From contig NZ_JABEQH010000001.1 in NCBI RefSeq assembly GCF_014174305.1, positions 280,602 through 344,601 of the forward strand: 64,000 nucleotides of DNA. Reading direction: 5' to 3'. The notes under the pieces were generated by a model, which was given only the letters and a program-made list of their open reading frames with translations, ran no database searches and was not told where the DNA came from. A program made the position numbers and the translations under genes. The stretch is from Gluconacetobacter johannae. GTDB lineage: Bacteria; Pseudomonadota; Alphaproteobacteria; Acetobacterales; Acetobacteraceae. Shown in pieces: positions 48,197 through 58,721 of the stretch; position 1 is the first letter of the stretch; each line of letters begins with the position of its first letter.

Positions 48197-49555
48197 TCAC
48201 GCCTTCTGGAGGGAGGGTTTGGACATCAGGTCGGCATGGATCTGTTCGGCGACGTCGCGGCCGTCGCGGACCGCCGATACCGTCAGGTCGGGCCCGGGCG
48301 TGCAGTCGCCGCCGGCATAGACCCCGGGAACCGAGGTCCGGCCGCCGCCGTCCACGACGATCCGCCCGCCGGCCACGGTGACGCCCGATCCGTCCAGCGG
48401 GTCGGCGACGAAGACCTGCCCGACGGCCAGCAGCACCATGTCCGCAGCAATGGTGAAGGACAGGCCGTCATAGACCGGCTGCCCGTCGGCGCCGGGGGCG
48501 CCCTGGGTGAACGCGACGCCGGTGACGGACCCGTCGGCGCCCAGGATGTGGGTGGGCGACGCCCAGTGGCGGAGGGTCACCCCGTTGGTCTGCGCCCATT
48601 CCTGTTCGACAGTCGTGGCGGACATGTGGTCCGCGCCGCGGCGATAGACCATGGTCACCTCGTCCGCGCCCAGGCGCCTGGCCTGGACGGCGGCATCGAC
48701 CGCGGTGTTGCCACCGCCGATGACCACCACCCGCCGGCCCACGGGAACGTCGGCCTTGGTGGGCGAGGCGCGCAACGCGGCGATGAAATCGACGGCGCTG
48801 GCCACGCCGGCCAGGTCCTGCCCCGCGAGGCCCGGCGAGCGGACCCCCGCGTGACCCAGCGCCAGCACCACGGCGTCATGATCCGCGCGCAGCGCGGGCA
48901 CCGTGATGTCGCGCCCCAGGCAGTGATCGGGATGCAGGACGATGCCGCCGATGCCCAGCAGGAAGTCGATTTCGCGCTGGGCGAAATCGTCGGCCAGCTT
49001 GTACGCCGCCACGCCGTACTCGTTCAGCCCGCCCGCCTTGGGGCGCGCGTCATAGACATCGACGTCATGCCCATGCATCGCCAGGCGATGGGCGCAGGCC
49101 AGGCCGGCGGGGCCGGCGCCGACGACGGCGATGCGCCGGCCCGTCGCAGCCGCCCGCGTGAAGGGCTGGCCCCCATGGGTCATCTGCCAGTCCGTGGCGT
49201 GGCGTTGCAGCGCGCCGATCTCGATCGGCCGGGCATCCTGCGTGTTGCGGACGCATTTCTGTTCGCACAGGATTTCGGTCGGGCAGACGCGGGCGCAGGA
49301 TCCGCCCAGGATGTTGGATTCCAGGATCGTCCGGGCCGAACCGCGCAGATTGCCCGTTGCGATCTTGTGGATGAAGGAGGGGATGTCGATCCCGGTCGGG
49401 CAGGCCTCGATGCACGGGGCGTCGTGGCAGAAATAGCAGCGCTCGGCCTCGCTGACCGCCTGGTTGGCGGTCAGCGGCGGGTGGGCGTCGGCAAAATTGC
49501 GCGCCAGGACGTCGCCGGGCAGGCGCGCGGCCGCGATGTCGGGGGTCTGGTCCAT
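48197..49555 (-). CDS. preT: NAD-dependent dihydropyrimidine dehydrogenase, subunit PreT
   Basis: FAD subunit of 452 residues that feeds NADH electrons to PreA. The N-terminal ~110 residues hold two Fe-S clusters (CYFCHDAPCIEACP, CARVCPTEILCEQKC). FAD-binding GAGPAGLACA and NAD-binding GGGNTAVDAA follow. First gene of the operon preT-preA-M20-aminotransferase-permease. A RutR-like box lies 66-81 bp upstream of its start, beside a TATACT -10 element. Confidence 0.96.
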   Translation of the reverse strand: MDQTPDIAAARLPGDVLARNFADAHPPLTANQAVSEAERCYFCHDAPCIEACPTGIDIPSFIHKIATGNLRGSARTILESNILGGSCARVCPTEILCEQKCVRNTQDARPIEIGALQRHATDWQMTHGGQPFTRAAATGRRIAVVGAGPAGLACAHRLAMHGHDVDVYDARPKAGGLNEYGVAAYKLADDFAQREIDFLLGIGGIVLHPDHCLGRDITVPALRADHDAVVLALGHAGVRSPGLAGQDLAGVASAVDFIAALRASPTKADVPVGRRVVVIGGGNTAVDAAVQARRLGADEVTMVYRRGADHMSATTVEQEWAQTNGVTLRHWASPTHILGADGSVTGVAFTQGAPGADGQPVYDGLSFTIAADMVLLAVGQVFVADPLDGSGVTVAGGRIVVDGGGRTSVPGVYAGGDCTPGPDLTVSAVRDGRDVAEQIHADLMSKPSLQKA

Positions 49556-49610
49556 GGGATCTCGCTCGATCTGACTGCCCCCAGTCTAGGGATGGTTTCG
49601 ACAATTTGGT

Positions 49611-49636
49611 AGTATAAAATCTGACCAAATGGTCAA
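49611..49636 (-). promoter_or_regulatory. RutR-type operator and -10 element controlling preT
   Basis: The plus strand at 49621-49636 reads CTGACCAAATGGTCAA, matching 15 of 16 fixed and free positions of the E. coli RutR consensus TTGACCA-NN-TGGTCAA; the core TGACCA-AA-TGGTCA is a perfect dyad. On the minus strand a TATACT -10 lies at 49616-49611, with the operator just upstream of it, so a bound regulator would block the polymerase. The likely start of transcription gives a ~50-base leader for preT. The RutR-like gene lies 80 bp away. Confidence 0.85.
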
Positions 49637-49691
49637 GTTAGGTGGAAAAATAAGCGATATTTGGCATTCCCAAGAAAAAATGCTTCGTTTG

Positions 49692-49710
49692 ATGATTAAA
49701 AAATAATCAT
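49692..49710 (-). terminator. AT-rich hairpin after the RutR-like gene
   Basis: ATGATTA and TAATCAT (7 bp) around five A, starting 6 bases after the regulator's stop on the minus strand. Weak stem, but the position fits a terminator that keeps regulator transcription out of preT. Confidence 0.4.
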
Positions 49711-49715
49711 TTAGC

Positions 49716-50393
49716 CTAATGCGCGGGCAGTTGACATCCACCCAGGACCAATGCCGTTATGGTCGCCGCGGCGTCCTCGTAATCCTGCGTCTCCAGTGTG
49801 GGGGTGCCGAGGACCGCGACGATCTGGGCGTTCATGTCGGCGTAGGTCTGCGTCATCGACCAGATGCAGAACATGAGGTGGGTGGTGGGGATCGGGCGCA
49901 TCAGTCCGGCCCGCTGCCAGGCGGTGAAGATTTTATCCAGGTTCTGGACATGGATACGCAACGACGTGCCGAGGAACTGGTTGATATGCGGCGCACCCTG
50001 CAGGACCTCGTGCGCGAAGATGCGCGATGCATCGGGCCGGTCGCGGGAAAAGGCGATCTTGGCGCGGATGTAGCCTTCCAGCCCCTCGCGCGGGGTGAGG
50101 TCCTCGCGGATCCACAGGGTGGCGTCGTCCAGCCAGTCGACCAGGATGTTTTCCAGGACGGCGCGGTACAGATCTTCCTTGGTGCCGAAATAATAATGGA
50201 TGTTCGCCTTGGGCAGGCCCGCCCCCGCCGCGATCGCGGCCATGCTGGTCCCCTTGTAGCCGTCCCGGCCAAAGAGATGTTCCGCCGCGCGGAAGATCTG
50301 CTGCATGCTTGCCCGACGCGGTGCGCCGGCCGGCTTGTCCTGCGGCGGGGGCGAGGACGCGGACTGGGACGGAAGGAGGCGGGTATTGCTCAT
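49716..50393 (-). CDS. rutR: TetR-family regulator, RutR-like
   Basis: 225-residue regulator. The N-terminal helix-turn-helix (about 30-75) has the RutR/TetR pattern GYKGTSMAAIAAGAGLPKANIHYYFGTKEDLY. The C-terminal ligand domain contains HEVLQGAPHI and WSMTQTYAD, as in RutR, which senses uracil in E. coli. It is placed between the preT operon (same strand) and hydA (opposite strand), with a RutR box at the preT promoter. It therefore probably represses pyrimidine breakdown until uracil appears. ATG 50393 is used. Confidence 0.88.
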   Translation of the reverse strand: MSNTRLLPSQSASSPPPQDKPAGAPRRASMQQIFRAAEHLFGRDGYKGTSMAAIAAGAGLPKANIHYYFGTKEDLYRAVLENILVDWLDDATLWIREDLTPREGLEGYIRAKIAFSRDRPDASRIFAHEVLQGAPHINQFLGTSLRIHVQNLDKIFTAWQRAGLMRPIPTTHLMFCIWSMTQTYADMNAQIVAVLGTPTLETQDYEDAAATITALVLGGCQLPAH

Positions 50394-50459
50394 GCCCGCA
50401 TCGTTCCGGCTTGGCTGTCCGCGCGCAAGTCGCAAACGGTTACAATCGCCCCGACGTGA

Positions 50460-51982
<1,523 letters not shown>

Positions 51983-51983
<1 letters not shown>

Positions 51984-52699
51984 TGCGCGTGCGGATGGGA
52001 CTGTGGGGGGCGGCCTGTGTGGTCGCCCTGCTGGGGGGATGCAGCGGCGCGGTGCCGGCCCCCGTGGACGGCGCGGCGTCGCGGGGACTGGTCAATGTCG
52101 GCGACGCCCGCACGGCGGCAATGCGCTATCACGACAGCGGCGCCTACGACCGGGACCTTGTCCGCGTGGCCGAGGCCGCCCGCCGCTGGGTGGAAGACCG
52201 TGCGGGGCAGGTGGCCCATCCGGCCCTAGTGCTGGATATCGATGAAACGTCGCTGTCGAACTGGCCTGTGATGAAGGCGGACGATTTCGCCTATTTCCGG
52301 ACGGGGGCCTGTGACAGCCTGCCCGCCGGCCCGTGCGGATATCTGGCGTGGGAGAACCTGGCCGAAGCCGCGGTGCTGCCCGGAACCCTGGCCCTGGTCA
52401 ATGCGGCGCAGCGCCATGGCGTGGCGGTGTTCTTCGTCACCGGCAGGGGCGAGGCCGAACGCGCCGCCACGGCCGACAATCTGACGCATGCCGGCTATCG
52501 GGGATGGGCGGGCCTGTATCTGCGCGCGCCCGGCCCTGCGACGCCATCGGCCGCCGATTACAAGGCGCCGGTCCGGGCGGCGATCGAGGGCCGGGGCTAT
52601 ACGATCATCGCCAACATGGGCGACCAGCCGTCGGATCTGGCGGGCGGGCACGCCGAGAGGACATTTCTTTTGCCCAATCCGTTCTATCGAATTAACTGA
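51983..52699 (+). CDS. HAD-type acid phosphatase lipoprotein (e(P4)/5'-nucleotidase-like)
   Basis: 238-residue protein with a lipoprotein signal ending LLGGC, then the class-IIIB HAD fold: motif I LDIDETSLSN, later FVTGRGE and a C-terminal MGDQPSDLAGG. The e(P4) family dephosphorylates nucleotides on the cell surface. It overlaps the dihydropyrimidinase stop by one base, so the two are co-translated. Its likely job is to free nucleosides from external nucleotides for this catabolic island (inference). Confidence 0.8.
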
Positions 52700-52806
52700 G
52701 GGGTCGGGAGCGCCTCGGGGGAGGAGGCTCCAGGCCAAGTTCCGGTTGTCTGCCTTGCGGGGGAAAGGCAGCCAGAACGTCCCAACATGAGCGACGGAAC
52801 CGAACG

Positions 52807-54282
52807 ATGCGCGACCGTATCCAATTCTATCTGGGGGACACGCTCCAGTCCCTGTCCGGCTTTTCGCCGACCCTGACGGTGCTGGACTGGCTGCGGGAGC
52901 ATTGCGGCCGGACCGGGACGAAGGAAGGCTGCAACGAGGGCGATTGCGGGGCCTGCACGGTGCTGGTGGTGCGGCTGGAAGGCGAACGGCTGGTATGGCG
53001 GGCGGTGAATGCCTGCATCCAGTTCGTGGCGATGCTGGACGGCGCGCAACTGTTCACGGTGGAGGACCTGCGGGCGCCGGACGGCACGCTGCATCCGGTG
53101 CAGCAGGCGATGGTCGATCTGCACGGCGCGCAATGCGGGTTCTGCACGCCGGGATTCGTCATGTCGATGGTCGCCTATCGCAAGGCGCCCGGGGCGACGG
53201 CCGGGGACCAGCCGATCGACGACGCGCTGGCGGGCAACCTGTGCCGCTGCACGGGCTATGCCCCGATCGTCCGCGCGATGAAGCAGGCCATGACCGCCGG
53301 TCCGGACCGGTTCGACGCGCAGGCGGCCGCGATTGCCGACCGCCTGGCGGCCCTGCGCGACGGCCGGACGGTCCAGGTCGCGGGGCCGGCGGGGCGGCTG
53401 ACCATCCCGGCGGATGCCGATGCCCTGGCGGCCGTCCTGCTGGCCGACCCCGCCGCCACCATCGTCGCGGGGGCCACCGATGTCGGGCTGTGGGTGACCA
53501 AGGGGCTGCGCGCCCTGCCGCATGTGGTGTCGATCGGCCGGGTGCCCGACTTGCGGACGATCACGCCCACACCCGCAGGGCTGCGGATCGGTGCGGCCGT
53601 TTCCTACGAGGACGCCCGCGCCGCCCTGACGGACCTGCTGCCCGATGCGGGGGAGGTGGTGCGGCGGATCGGCTCGACGCAGGTCCGCAATGCGGGCACG
53701 GTGTGCGGCAACATCGCCAACGGCTCGCCGATCGGCGACGGGCCGCCGGTGTTCATCGCGGCGGGGGCGACGCTGCATCTGCGCCGCGGCGATGTCCGCC
53801 GGTCCATGGCGCTGGAAGATTATTTCATCGCCTACGGCAGGCAGGACCGCCAGCCGGGCGAGTTCATCGAGGGCGTGACCATTCCGCGCCCGGCGGCGGG
53901 CATGCTGTTCCGGGCCTACAAGATTTCCAAACGCTTCGACCAGGATATCTCGGCGGTGCTGGGGGCGTTTGCCCTGACGCTGGATGCGGACAGGGTCGTC
54001 ACCGCCGCGCGGATCGCCTTCGGCGGCATGGCGGCCATCCCGAAACGCGCGCACGCGACCGAGGCTGCCCTGATGGGGCGCGCATGGGACGAGACGGCGC
54101 TGGAGGCCGCGCGTGCCGCCATCGCCACCGATTTCGCGCCGATTTCCGACATGCGGGCCAGCGACTGGTATCGCCGGACGGTGGCGGCGAACCTGCTGAC
54201 CCGGCTGTTCGCCGAAACCGCCCCCGATGGCCCGCGTCCCGAAACCCGGCTGGCCGGCCGGATGGAGGCCGCGCATGTCTGA
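52807..54282 (+). CDS. xdhA: Xanthine dehydrogenase, iron-sulfur/FAD subunit
   Basis: 491-residue small subunit of the molybdenum enzyme that oxidises hypoxanthine and xanthine to urate. N-terminal 2Fe-2S cysteines C42, C47 and C50 lie in CNEGDCGAC, the second cluster is in CGFCTPG and CRCTGY, and the FAD domain begins near residue 195. About 107 bp separate it from the phosphatase gene. Two GC-rich inverted repeats in this gap could end or attenuate transcription. Its end overlaps xdhB by 8 bp. Confidence 0.95.
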   Translation: MRDRIQFYLGDTLQSLSGFSPTLTVLDWLREHCGRTGTKEGCNEGDCGACTVLVVRLEGERLVWRAVNACIQFVAMLDGAQLFTVEDLRAPDGTLHPVQQAMVDLHGAQCGFCTPGFVMSMVAYRKAPGATAGDQPIDDALAGNLCRCTGYAPIVRAMKQAMTAGPDRFDAQAAAIADRLAALRDGRTVQVAGPAGRLTIPADADALAAVLLADPAATIVAGATDVGLWVTKGLRALPHVVSIGRVPDLRTITPTPAGLRIGAAVSYEDARAALTDLLPDAGEVVRRIGSTQVRNAGTVCGNIANGSPIGDGPPVFIAAGATLHLRRGDVRRSMALEDYFIAYGRQDRQPGEFIEGVTIPRPAAGMLFRAYKISKRFDQDISAVLGAFALTLDADRVVTAARIAFGGMAAIPKRAHATEAALMGRAWDETALEAARAAIATDFAPISDMRASDWYRRTVAANLLTRLFAETAPDGPRPETRLAGRMEAAHV

Positions 54283-56674
54283 TCCGACAACCACCGACGC
54301 GCACATGGACCGCCCGATGGCCCGCGATGCCTCCGGGCGCGCCGGGCTGGGGACTGCCCCGGATGCGATCGTCGCCGGCGGGGCGTCGCGCAGCCTGCGG
54401 CATGAAAGTGCCGCGATGCATGTCGCGGGCAGTGCGACCTATATCGACGACATGCCCGAACCGAAGGGGCTGCTGCATGTCGTACCCGGTTTGAGCACCA
54501 GGGCCCATGCGCGGATCGTGGCGATGGACCTGGACGCGGTGCGCGCGGCGCCGGGCGTGGTCCGGGTGCTGGTGGCGGCGGACATCCCCGGCCACAACCA
54601 GGTCAGCCCGGTGGGTAGGAACGACGAACCCCTGCTGGCGACCGATCTGGTGTCGTTTTATGGCCAGCCGATCTTCGCCGTGGTGGCCGAAACGCGCGGG
54701 CAGGCCCGCCGCGCGGCGCGGCTGGCGCGGATCGAATATGAAGACCTGCCCGCCATTCTCGATGTCGCCCAGGCGCGCGCGGCGGGTGGCGCCATGGTCT
54801 GGCGACCGCTGACCATGCGGCGCGGCGATGCCGAGGCCGGGCTGGCGGCGGCACCCCGCCGCCTGTCGGGCTGCATCGTGATGGGCGGGCAGGAGCATTT
54901 CTACCTCGAAGGGCAGGCAGCCCTGGCCCAGCCGGGCGAGGAAGGCGAGATGCGGGTCTGGTCGTCCACCCAGCATCCGACCGAGACCCAGCATATGGTG
55001 GCCCATGTGCTGGACCGGCCGAGCAATCTGGTGACGACGGAAATCCGCCGGATGGGCGGCGGGTTCGGCGGCAAGGAAACCCAGGCCAACGCCCCGGCCT
55101 GCCTGGCGGCGCTGGCGGCGGAACTGACCGGCCGCGCGGCCAAGATCCGGCTGGACCGTGACGACGACATGATGATGACCGGCAAGCGGCATGATTTCGT
55201 CGTGGATTACGACGTCGGTTTCGATGACGACGGCCATATCCTGGCGGTGGACATGGTGCTGGCCGCGCGCTGCGGCTGGTCGGCCGACCTGTCCGGCCCG
55301 GTGACGGACCGCGCGCTGTTCCATGCCGACAACGCCTATTACTACCCCGACGTGCGCCTGCGCTCCGAACCGCTGAAGACCAATACCCAGTCGAACACCG
55401 CCTATCGCGGCTTCGGCGGTCCGCAGGGCATCGTGGCGGCGGAACGGGTGATCGAGGACATCGCCTTCGCCACCGGGCTGGACCCGCTGGATGTCCGGCT
55501 ACGCAACGTCTACGGCACCGGGACGCGCGACCTGACGCCGTATCACATGACGGTCGAGGATTCGATCGCGGCCCCGATCATGGCCGAACTGGCGCGACGC
55601 TGCGACTATCGCGCAAGGCGGGCCGCCATCCGCGCGGCCAACGGCGCCAGCCCGCATATCCGGCGCGGCATCGCCCTGACGCCGGTGAAATTCGGCATTT
55701 CCTTCACCGCGACGCATTACAACCAGGCCGGCGCGCTGGTGCATGTCTATACCGACGGGTCGGTGCAGGTGAATCACGGCGGCACCGAGATGGGCCAGGG
55801 CCTGCATACCAAGATGGTGCAGATCGCCATGCGCGAATTCGGCCTGCCGGCCGAGCGGGTGCGGATCACCGCGACGACGACCGGCAAGGTGCCGAACACC
55901 TCGGCCACGGCGGCCTCGTCCGGCGCGGACCTGAACGGCATGGCCGTGCTGGACGCAGTGCGCCGGATCAAGGAGCGGCTGGTCGCCTTCGCCGCCGGGC
56001 AGTGGGGCGTGGCGGCGGACGAGGTGCGCTTCCTGCCCGACGGCGTGCATGTCGGCGCGACCGTCGTGCCGTTCCCCGAACTGACGAAGGCCGCCTATTT
56101 CGCCCGCGTGTCGATGTCGTCCAGCGGCTTCTACAAGACGCCCAAGATCTCGTGGAATGCCGAAACCGGGCGCGGCCGGCCGTTCTTTTATTTCGCCTAC
56201 GGCGCCGCCTGCGCCGAGGTGGCGGTGGATCTGCTGACCGGCGAGATGCGGATCGAGCGTGTCGATATCCTGCATGACGCGGGGCAGTCGCTGAACCCGG
56301 CGATCGATATCGGCCAGGTCGAGGGGGCGTTCGTCCAGGGGGCAGGCTGGCTGACGACCGAGGAACTGGTGTGGGACGATGCCGGGCGGCTGCGTACCCA
56401 CGCGCCCAGCACCTACAAGATCCCGGCCTGTTCCGACAGGCCGCGCGTCTTCAACGTGCATCTGCTGGACCACGCGCCCAATCAGGAGGAGACGATCTTC
56501 CGGTCGAAGGCGGTGGGCGAGCCGCCGTTCGTCCATGGCGTCGCGGTGCTGCATGCCATCTCCGACGCGCTGGCCAGTATCGACGGCTATCGCACCTGTC
56601 CGCGCCTGGACGCCCCGGCGACGCCCGAGGCGATCCTGCGCGCCGCCACCCGGCTGCGCGGCGAGGCGACCTGA
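54275..56674 (+). CDS. xdhB: Xanthine dehydrogenase, molybdopterin-binding subunit
   Basis: 799-residue large subunit that binds the molybdenum cofactor and substrate. Recognisable segments: GSATYIDDMPEP at the start, GGGFGGKE, AYRGFGGPQG and the substrate-site region near the C-terminus (GEPPFVHGVAVLHA). ATG 54275 is chosen for GGAGG at 6 bases; it lies inside the end of xdhA. Confidence 0.95.
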   Translation: MSDPTTTDAHMDRPMARDASGRAGLGTAPDAIVAGGASRSLRHESAAMHVAGSATYIDDMPEPKGLLHVVPGLSTRAHARIVAMDLDAVRAAPGVVRVLVAADIPGHNQVSPVGRNDEPLLATDLVSFYGQPIFAVVAETRGQARRAARLARIEYEDLPAILDVAQARAAGGAMVWRPLTMRRGDAEAGLAAAPRRLSGCIVMGGQEHFYLEGQAALAQPGEEGEMRVWSSTQHPTETQHMVAHVLDRPSNLVTTEIRRMGGGFGGKETQANAPACLAALAAELTGRAAKIRLDRDDDMMMTGKRHDFVVDYDVGFDDDGHILAVDMVLAARCGWSADLSGPVTDRALFHADNAYYYPDVRLRSEPLKTNTQSNTAYRGFGGPQGIVAAERVIEDIAFATGLDPLDVRLRNVYGTGTRDLTPYHMTVEDSIAAPIMAELARRCDYRARRAAIRAANGASPHIRRGIALTPVKFGISFTATHYNQAGALVHVYTDGSVQVNHGGTEMGQGLHTKMVQIAMREFGLPAERVRITATTTGKVPNTSATAASSGADLNGMAVLDAVRRIKERLVAFAAGQWGVAADEVRFLPDGVHVGATVVPFPELTKAAYFARVSMSSSGFYKTPKISWNAETGRGRPFFYFAYGAACAEVAVDLLTGEMRIERVDILHDAGQSLNPAIDIGQVEGAFVQGAGWLTTEELVWDDAGRLRTHAPSTYKIPACSDRPRVFNVHLLDHAPNQEETIFRSKAVGEPPFVHGVAVLHAISDALASIDGYRTCPRLDAPATPEAILRAATRLRGEAT

Positions 56675-56685
56675 CCGGCCGTGCC

Positions 56686-57516
56686 ATGGACGAGATCTTG
56701 TCCGCCATGCGCTGCTGGCTGGCCGATGGTCAGCCGGTGGCGCACGTTCGCATCCTGTCCGCGCGGGGGTCCACTCCGCGCGAGGAAGGAGCGTTCATGC
56801 TGGTGACACCAGGCACGCAGGCCGGGACAATCGGCGGCGGACGGCTGGAATGGGAGTGCGTGGCCGACGCCCGGATGCTGCTGGCCACGGGTGGACCGGC
56901 CGTCGAGCGGGACATCGTCCTGGGGCCGGACATGGGGCAATGCTGCGGTGGCGCGGTGCGCGTGCGGATCGAGCGCGCCGATCCGGCAGTGTTCGACACC
57001 CTGGCGCACGAGGTCGCGGCCGTGCGCGCCGCCTGGCCGCCGCTGCTGCTGTTCGGGGCCGGCCATGTCGGGCGGGCGCTGGCGCGCGCCCTGGCGCCGC
57101 TGCCGCTGCGCCTGGTCTGGATCGACCCGCGCGGCGAAGAGTTCGGCGTGGTTCCCGATGGCGTGGAGGCCCGGATCACGGCCGACTGGGAGGGCGCGAT
57201 CGCCGCCGCCCCGCCGGGCGCCGGGGTGCTGGTGCTGACCCCCAGCCACGCCCTGGATGCGCTGATCGTCGCGGCGGCGCTGGAGCGCGGCGATTTCCGC
57301 TATGTCGGGTTGATCGGGTCGAAGACCAAGCGCCGCCGGTTCGAATCGGGGTTCCGGACGCTGGGTCTTTCCGAGGAACGCATCGCAACCCTGGTCTGCC
57401 CCGTCGGCGATCGCGGCATCCGCGACAAGCGGCCTGAAATCATCGCCGCCCTGGTCGCGGCCGAGATCGTCGAGACCCTGTTGCAGGAACGTCCTGTCCG
57501 GGAAGGGGGCGCGTGA
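56686..57516 (+). CDS. xdhC: Xanthine dehydrogenase accessory protein XdhC
   Basis: 276-residue maturation factor that inserts sulfurated molybdenum cofactor into XdhB. It has the GAGHVGRALA nucleotide-binding segment and GSKTKRRRFESGF of the XdhC C-terminal domain, plus the N-terminal GSTPREEGAFML. Start 56686 is 12 bp after xdhB. The stop overlaps the LysR gene start by one base (TGATG). Confidence 0.93.
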   Translation: MDEILSAMRCWLADGQPVAHVRILSARGSTPREEGAFMLVTPGTQAGTIGGGRLEWECVADARMLLATGGPAVERDIVLGPDMGQCCGGAVRVRIERADPAVFDTLAHEVAAVRAAWPPLLLFGAGHVGRALARALAPLPLRLVWIDPRGEEFGVVPDGVEARITADWEGAIAAAPPGAGVLVLTPSHALDALIVAAALERGDFRYVGLIGSKTKRRRFESGFRTLGLSEERIATLVCPVGDRGIRDKRPEIIAALVAAEIVETLLQERPVREGGA

Positions 57517-58457
57517 TGAAGGTGGACAGGACGGCCCGTATGATGCGGCTGCATGCGCGCTGCATCCTGTATTTCAACGCGGTGCGTGAAAACGGATCGA
57601 TCCGCGAGGCCGCGCGGCAGTTGAACGTCACCCCCTCGGCGCTGACCCGCCAGATCGCGCAGATGGAAGACGAAATCGGGTCGCCGCTGTTCGACCGCCT
57701 GCCGGGCGGGATGAAGCTGACCGCCGTCGGGGAAATCGTCACCCGCCATATCGTCACCGTCATGCAGGATGCGGCCCGCACCGACGACCAGATCGCGGCC
57801 CTGAGCGGCCTGCGCGGCGGCGGCGTCAGCCTGATGGCGGTGGAGGGCGTCGCGGGCGACCTGCTGTCGCGCCTGCTGTCGCGCATGGCCCGGACCTATC
57901 CGGATGTGGCGTTGTGGGCCGAAACCGGATCGCCCGACGCCATCATCACGGCGCTCTGCGGGGGCACGACCGACCTGGGAATCGCGTTTTCCCTCGAACC
58001 GCCGGATGAATTGCGACAGGTGGCGGTCGCCCATTTCCCGGTCGGGGTCGTCATGCGTCCCGATCATCCGCTGGCGACGCGCCACGCCGTGGGGGTGGAG
58101 GAGTGCGTGGCCCACAAGCTGATCCTGCCGTCCGACTCGCTATCGCTTCACCGGGTCATGGAGCCGATGCTGCGCCCCTGGCGCGACCGGCTGGACGTGG
58201 CGCTGGAGACGGGATCCATCGAGCTGACCAATCGGATGGTGGCGGCGGGCGTCGGGCTGGCCTTCCAGTCCCGGCTGGCGCTGGAATTCGAGATCGAACG
58301 CGGGATGCTGGCGCATGTTCCGCTGGATGACCCGCGCGCCACCACCGATCTGGGTGTCTATGTCCGCGACGCGCGATGGCTGCCGCCGGCACTGGACATG
58401 CTGATTACCCAGGTGTGCGACGCCCTGCACGAACTGGAAACCGTCGCCCGGCGGTGA
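57516..58457 (+). CDS. LysR-family transcriptional regulator
   Basis: 313-residue regulator. The N-terminal winged helix shows REAARQLNVTPSALTRQIAQME; the rest is a periplasmic-binding-protein-type effector domain. It is translated with xdhC (TGATG overlap). It precedes a 264-bp intergenic region containing a palindrome and promoter, so it may control the next operon and xdh. Effector unknown; a purine or ureide would fit. Confidence 0.88.
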   Translation: MKVDRTARMMRLHARCILYFNAVRENGSIREAARQLNVTPSALTRQIAQMEDEIGSPLFDRLPGGMKLTAVGEIVTRHIVTVMQDAARTDDQIAALSGLRGGGVSLMAVEGVAGDLLSRLLSRMARTYPDVALWAETGSPDAIITALCGGTTDLGIAFSLEPPDELRQVAVAHFPVGVVMRPDHPLATRHAVGVEECVAHKLILPSDSLSLHRVMEPMLRPWRDRLDVALETGSIELTNRMVAAGVGLAFQSRLALEFEIERGMLAHVPLDDPRATTDLGVYVRDARWLPPALDMLITQVCDALHELETVARR

Positions 58458-58476
58458 TGGGCCGACCGGTCATCAT

Positions 58477-58515
58477 GTTGTCGATTTCACAACGGATTGG
58501 TCATTTTATTATACT
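58477..58515 (+). promoter_or_regulatory. LysR-type operator overlapping a promoter for the downstream operon
   Basis: GTTGT-CGATTTC-ACAAC (58477-58493) is a dyad with a T-N11-A core, as LysR regulators bind. TTCACA (58486-58491) is a possible -35, and TATACT (58510-58515) lies 18 bp later as -10. The operator thus covers the -35. The leader to the next ATG would be about 200 bases. Confidence 0.6.
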
Positions 58516-58721
58516 GGACGAAACACCGACGCCCCCGGATAGTTTCGACGTCAGGATGGTGCGAGTGGGAACGCCGGTCCGTGCCGGGGGGCGCGGACCG
58601 GCCGTCCGGACAGATCGGATTGCGGTGGAACGCAGGAAGATATTCGGAAAAAACAGGGTGGTGGAGCGTAGGCCTCGCAGCACGCTTCAAGGACCGGGGA
58701 CACAGTCAGGGAGGCGTGGCG

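Noticed and set aside
52700..52806. A second RutR box before xdhA
   Set aside because: No TGACCA/TGGTCA pair is present; only short GC-rich inverted repeats are seen.
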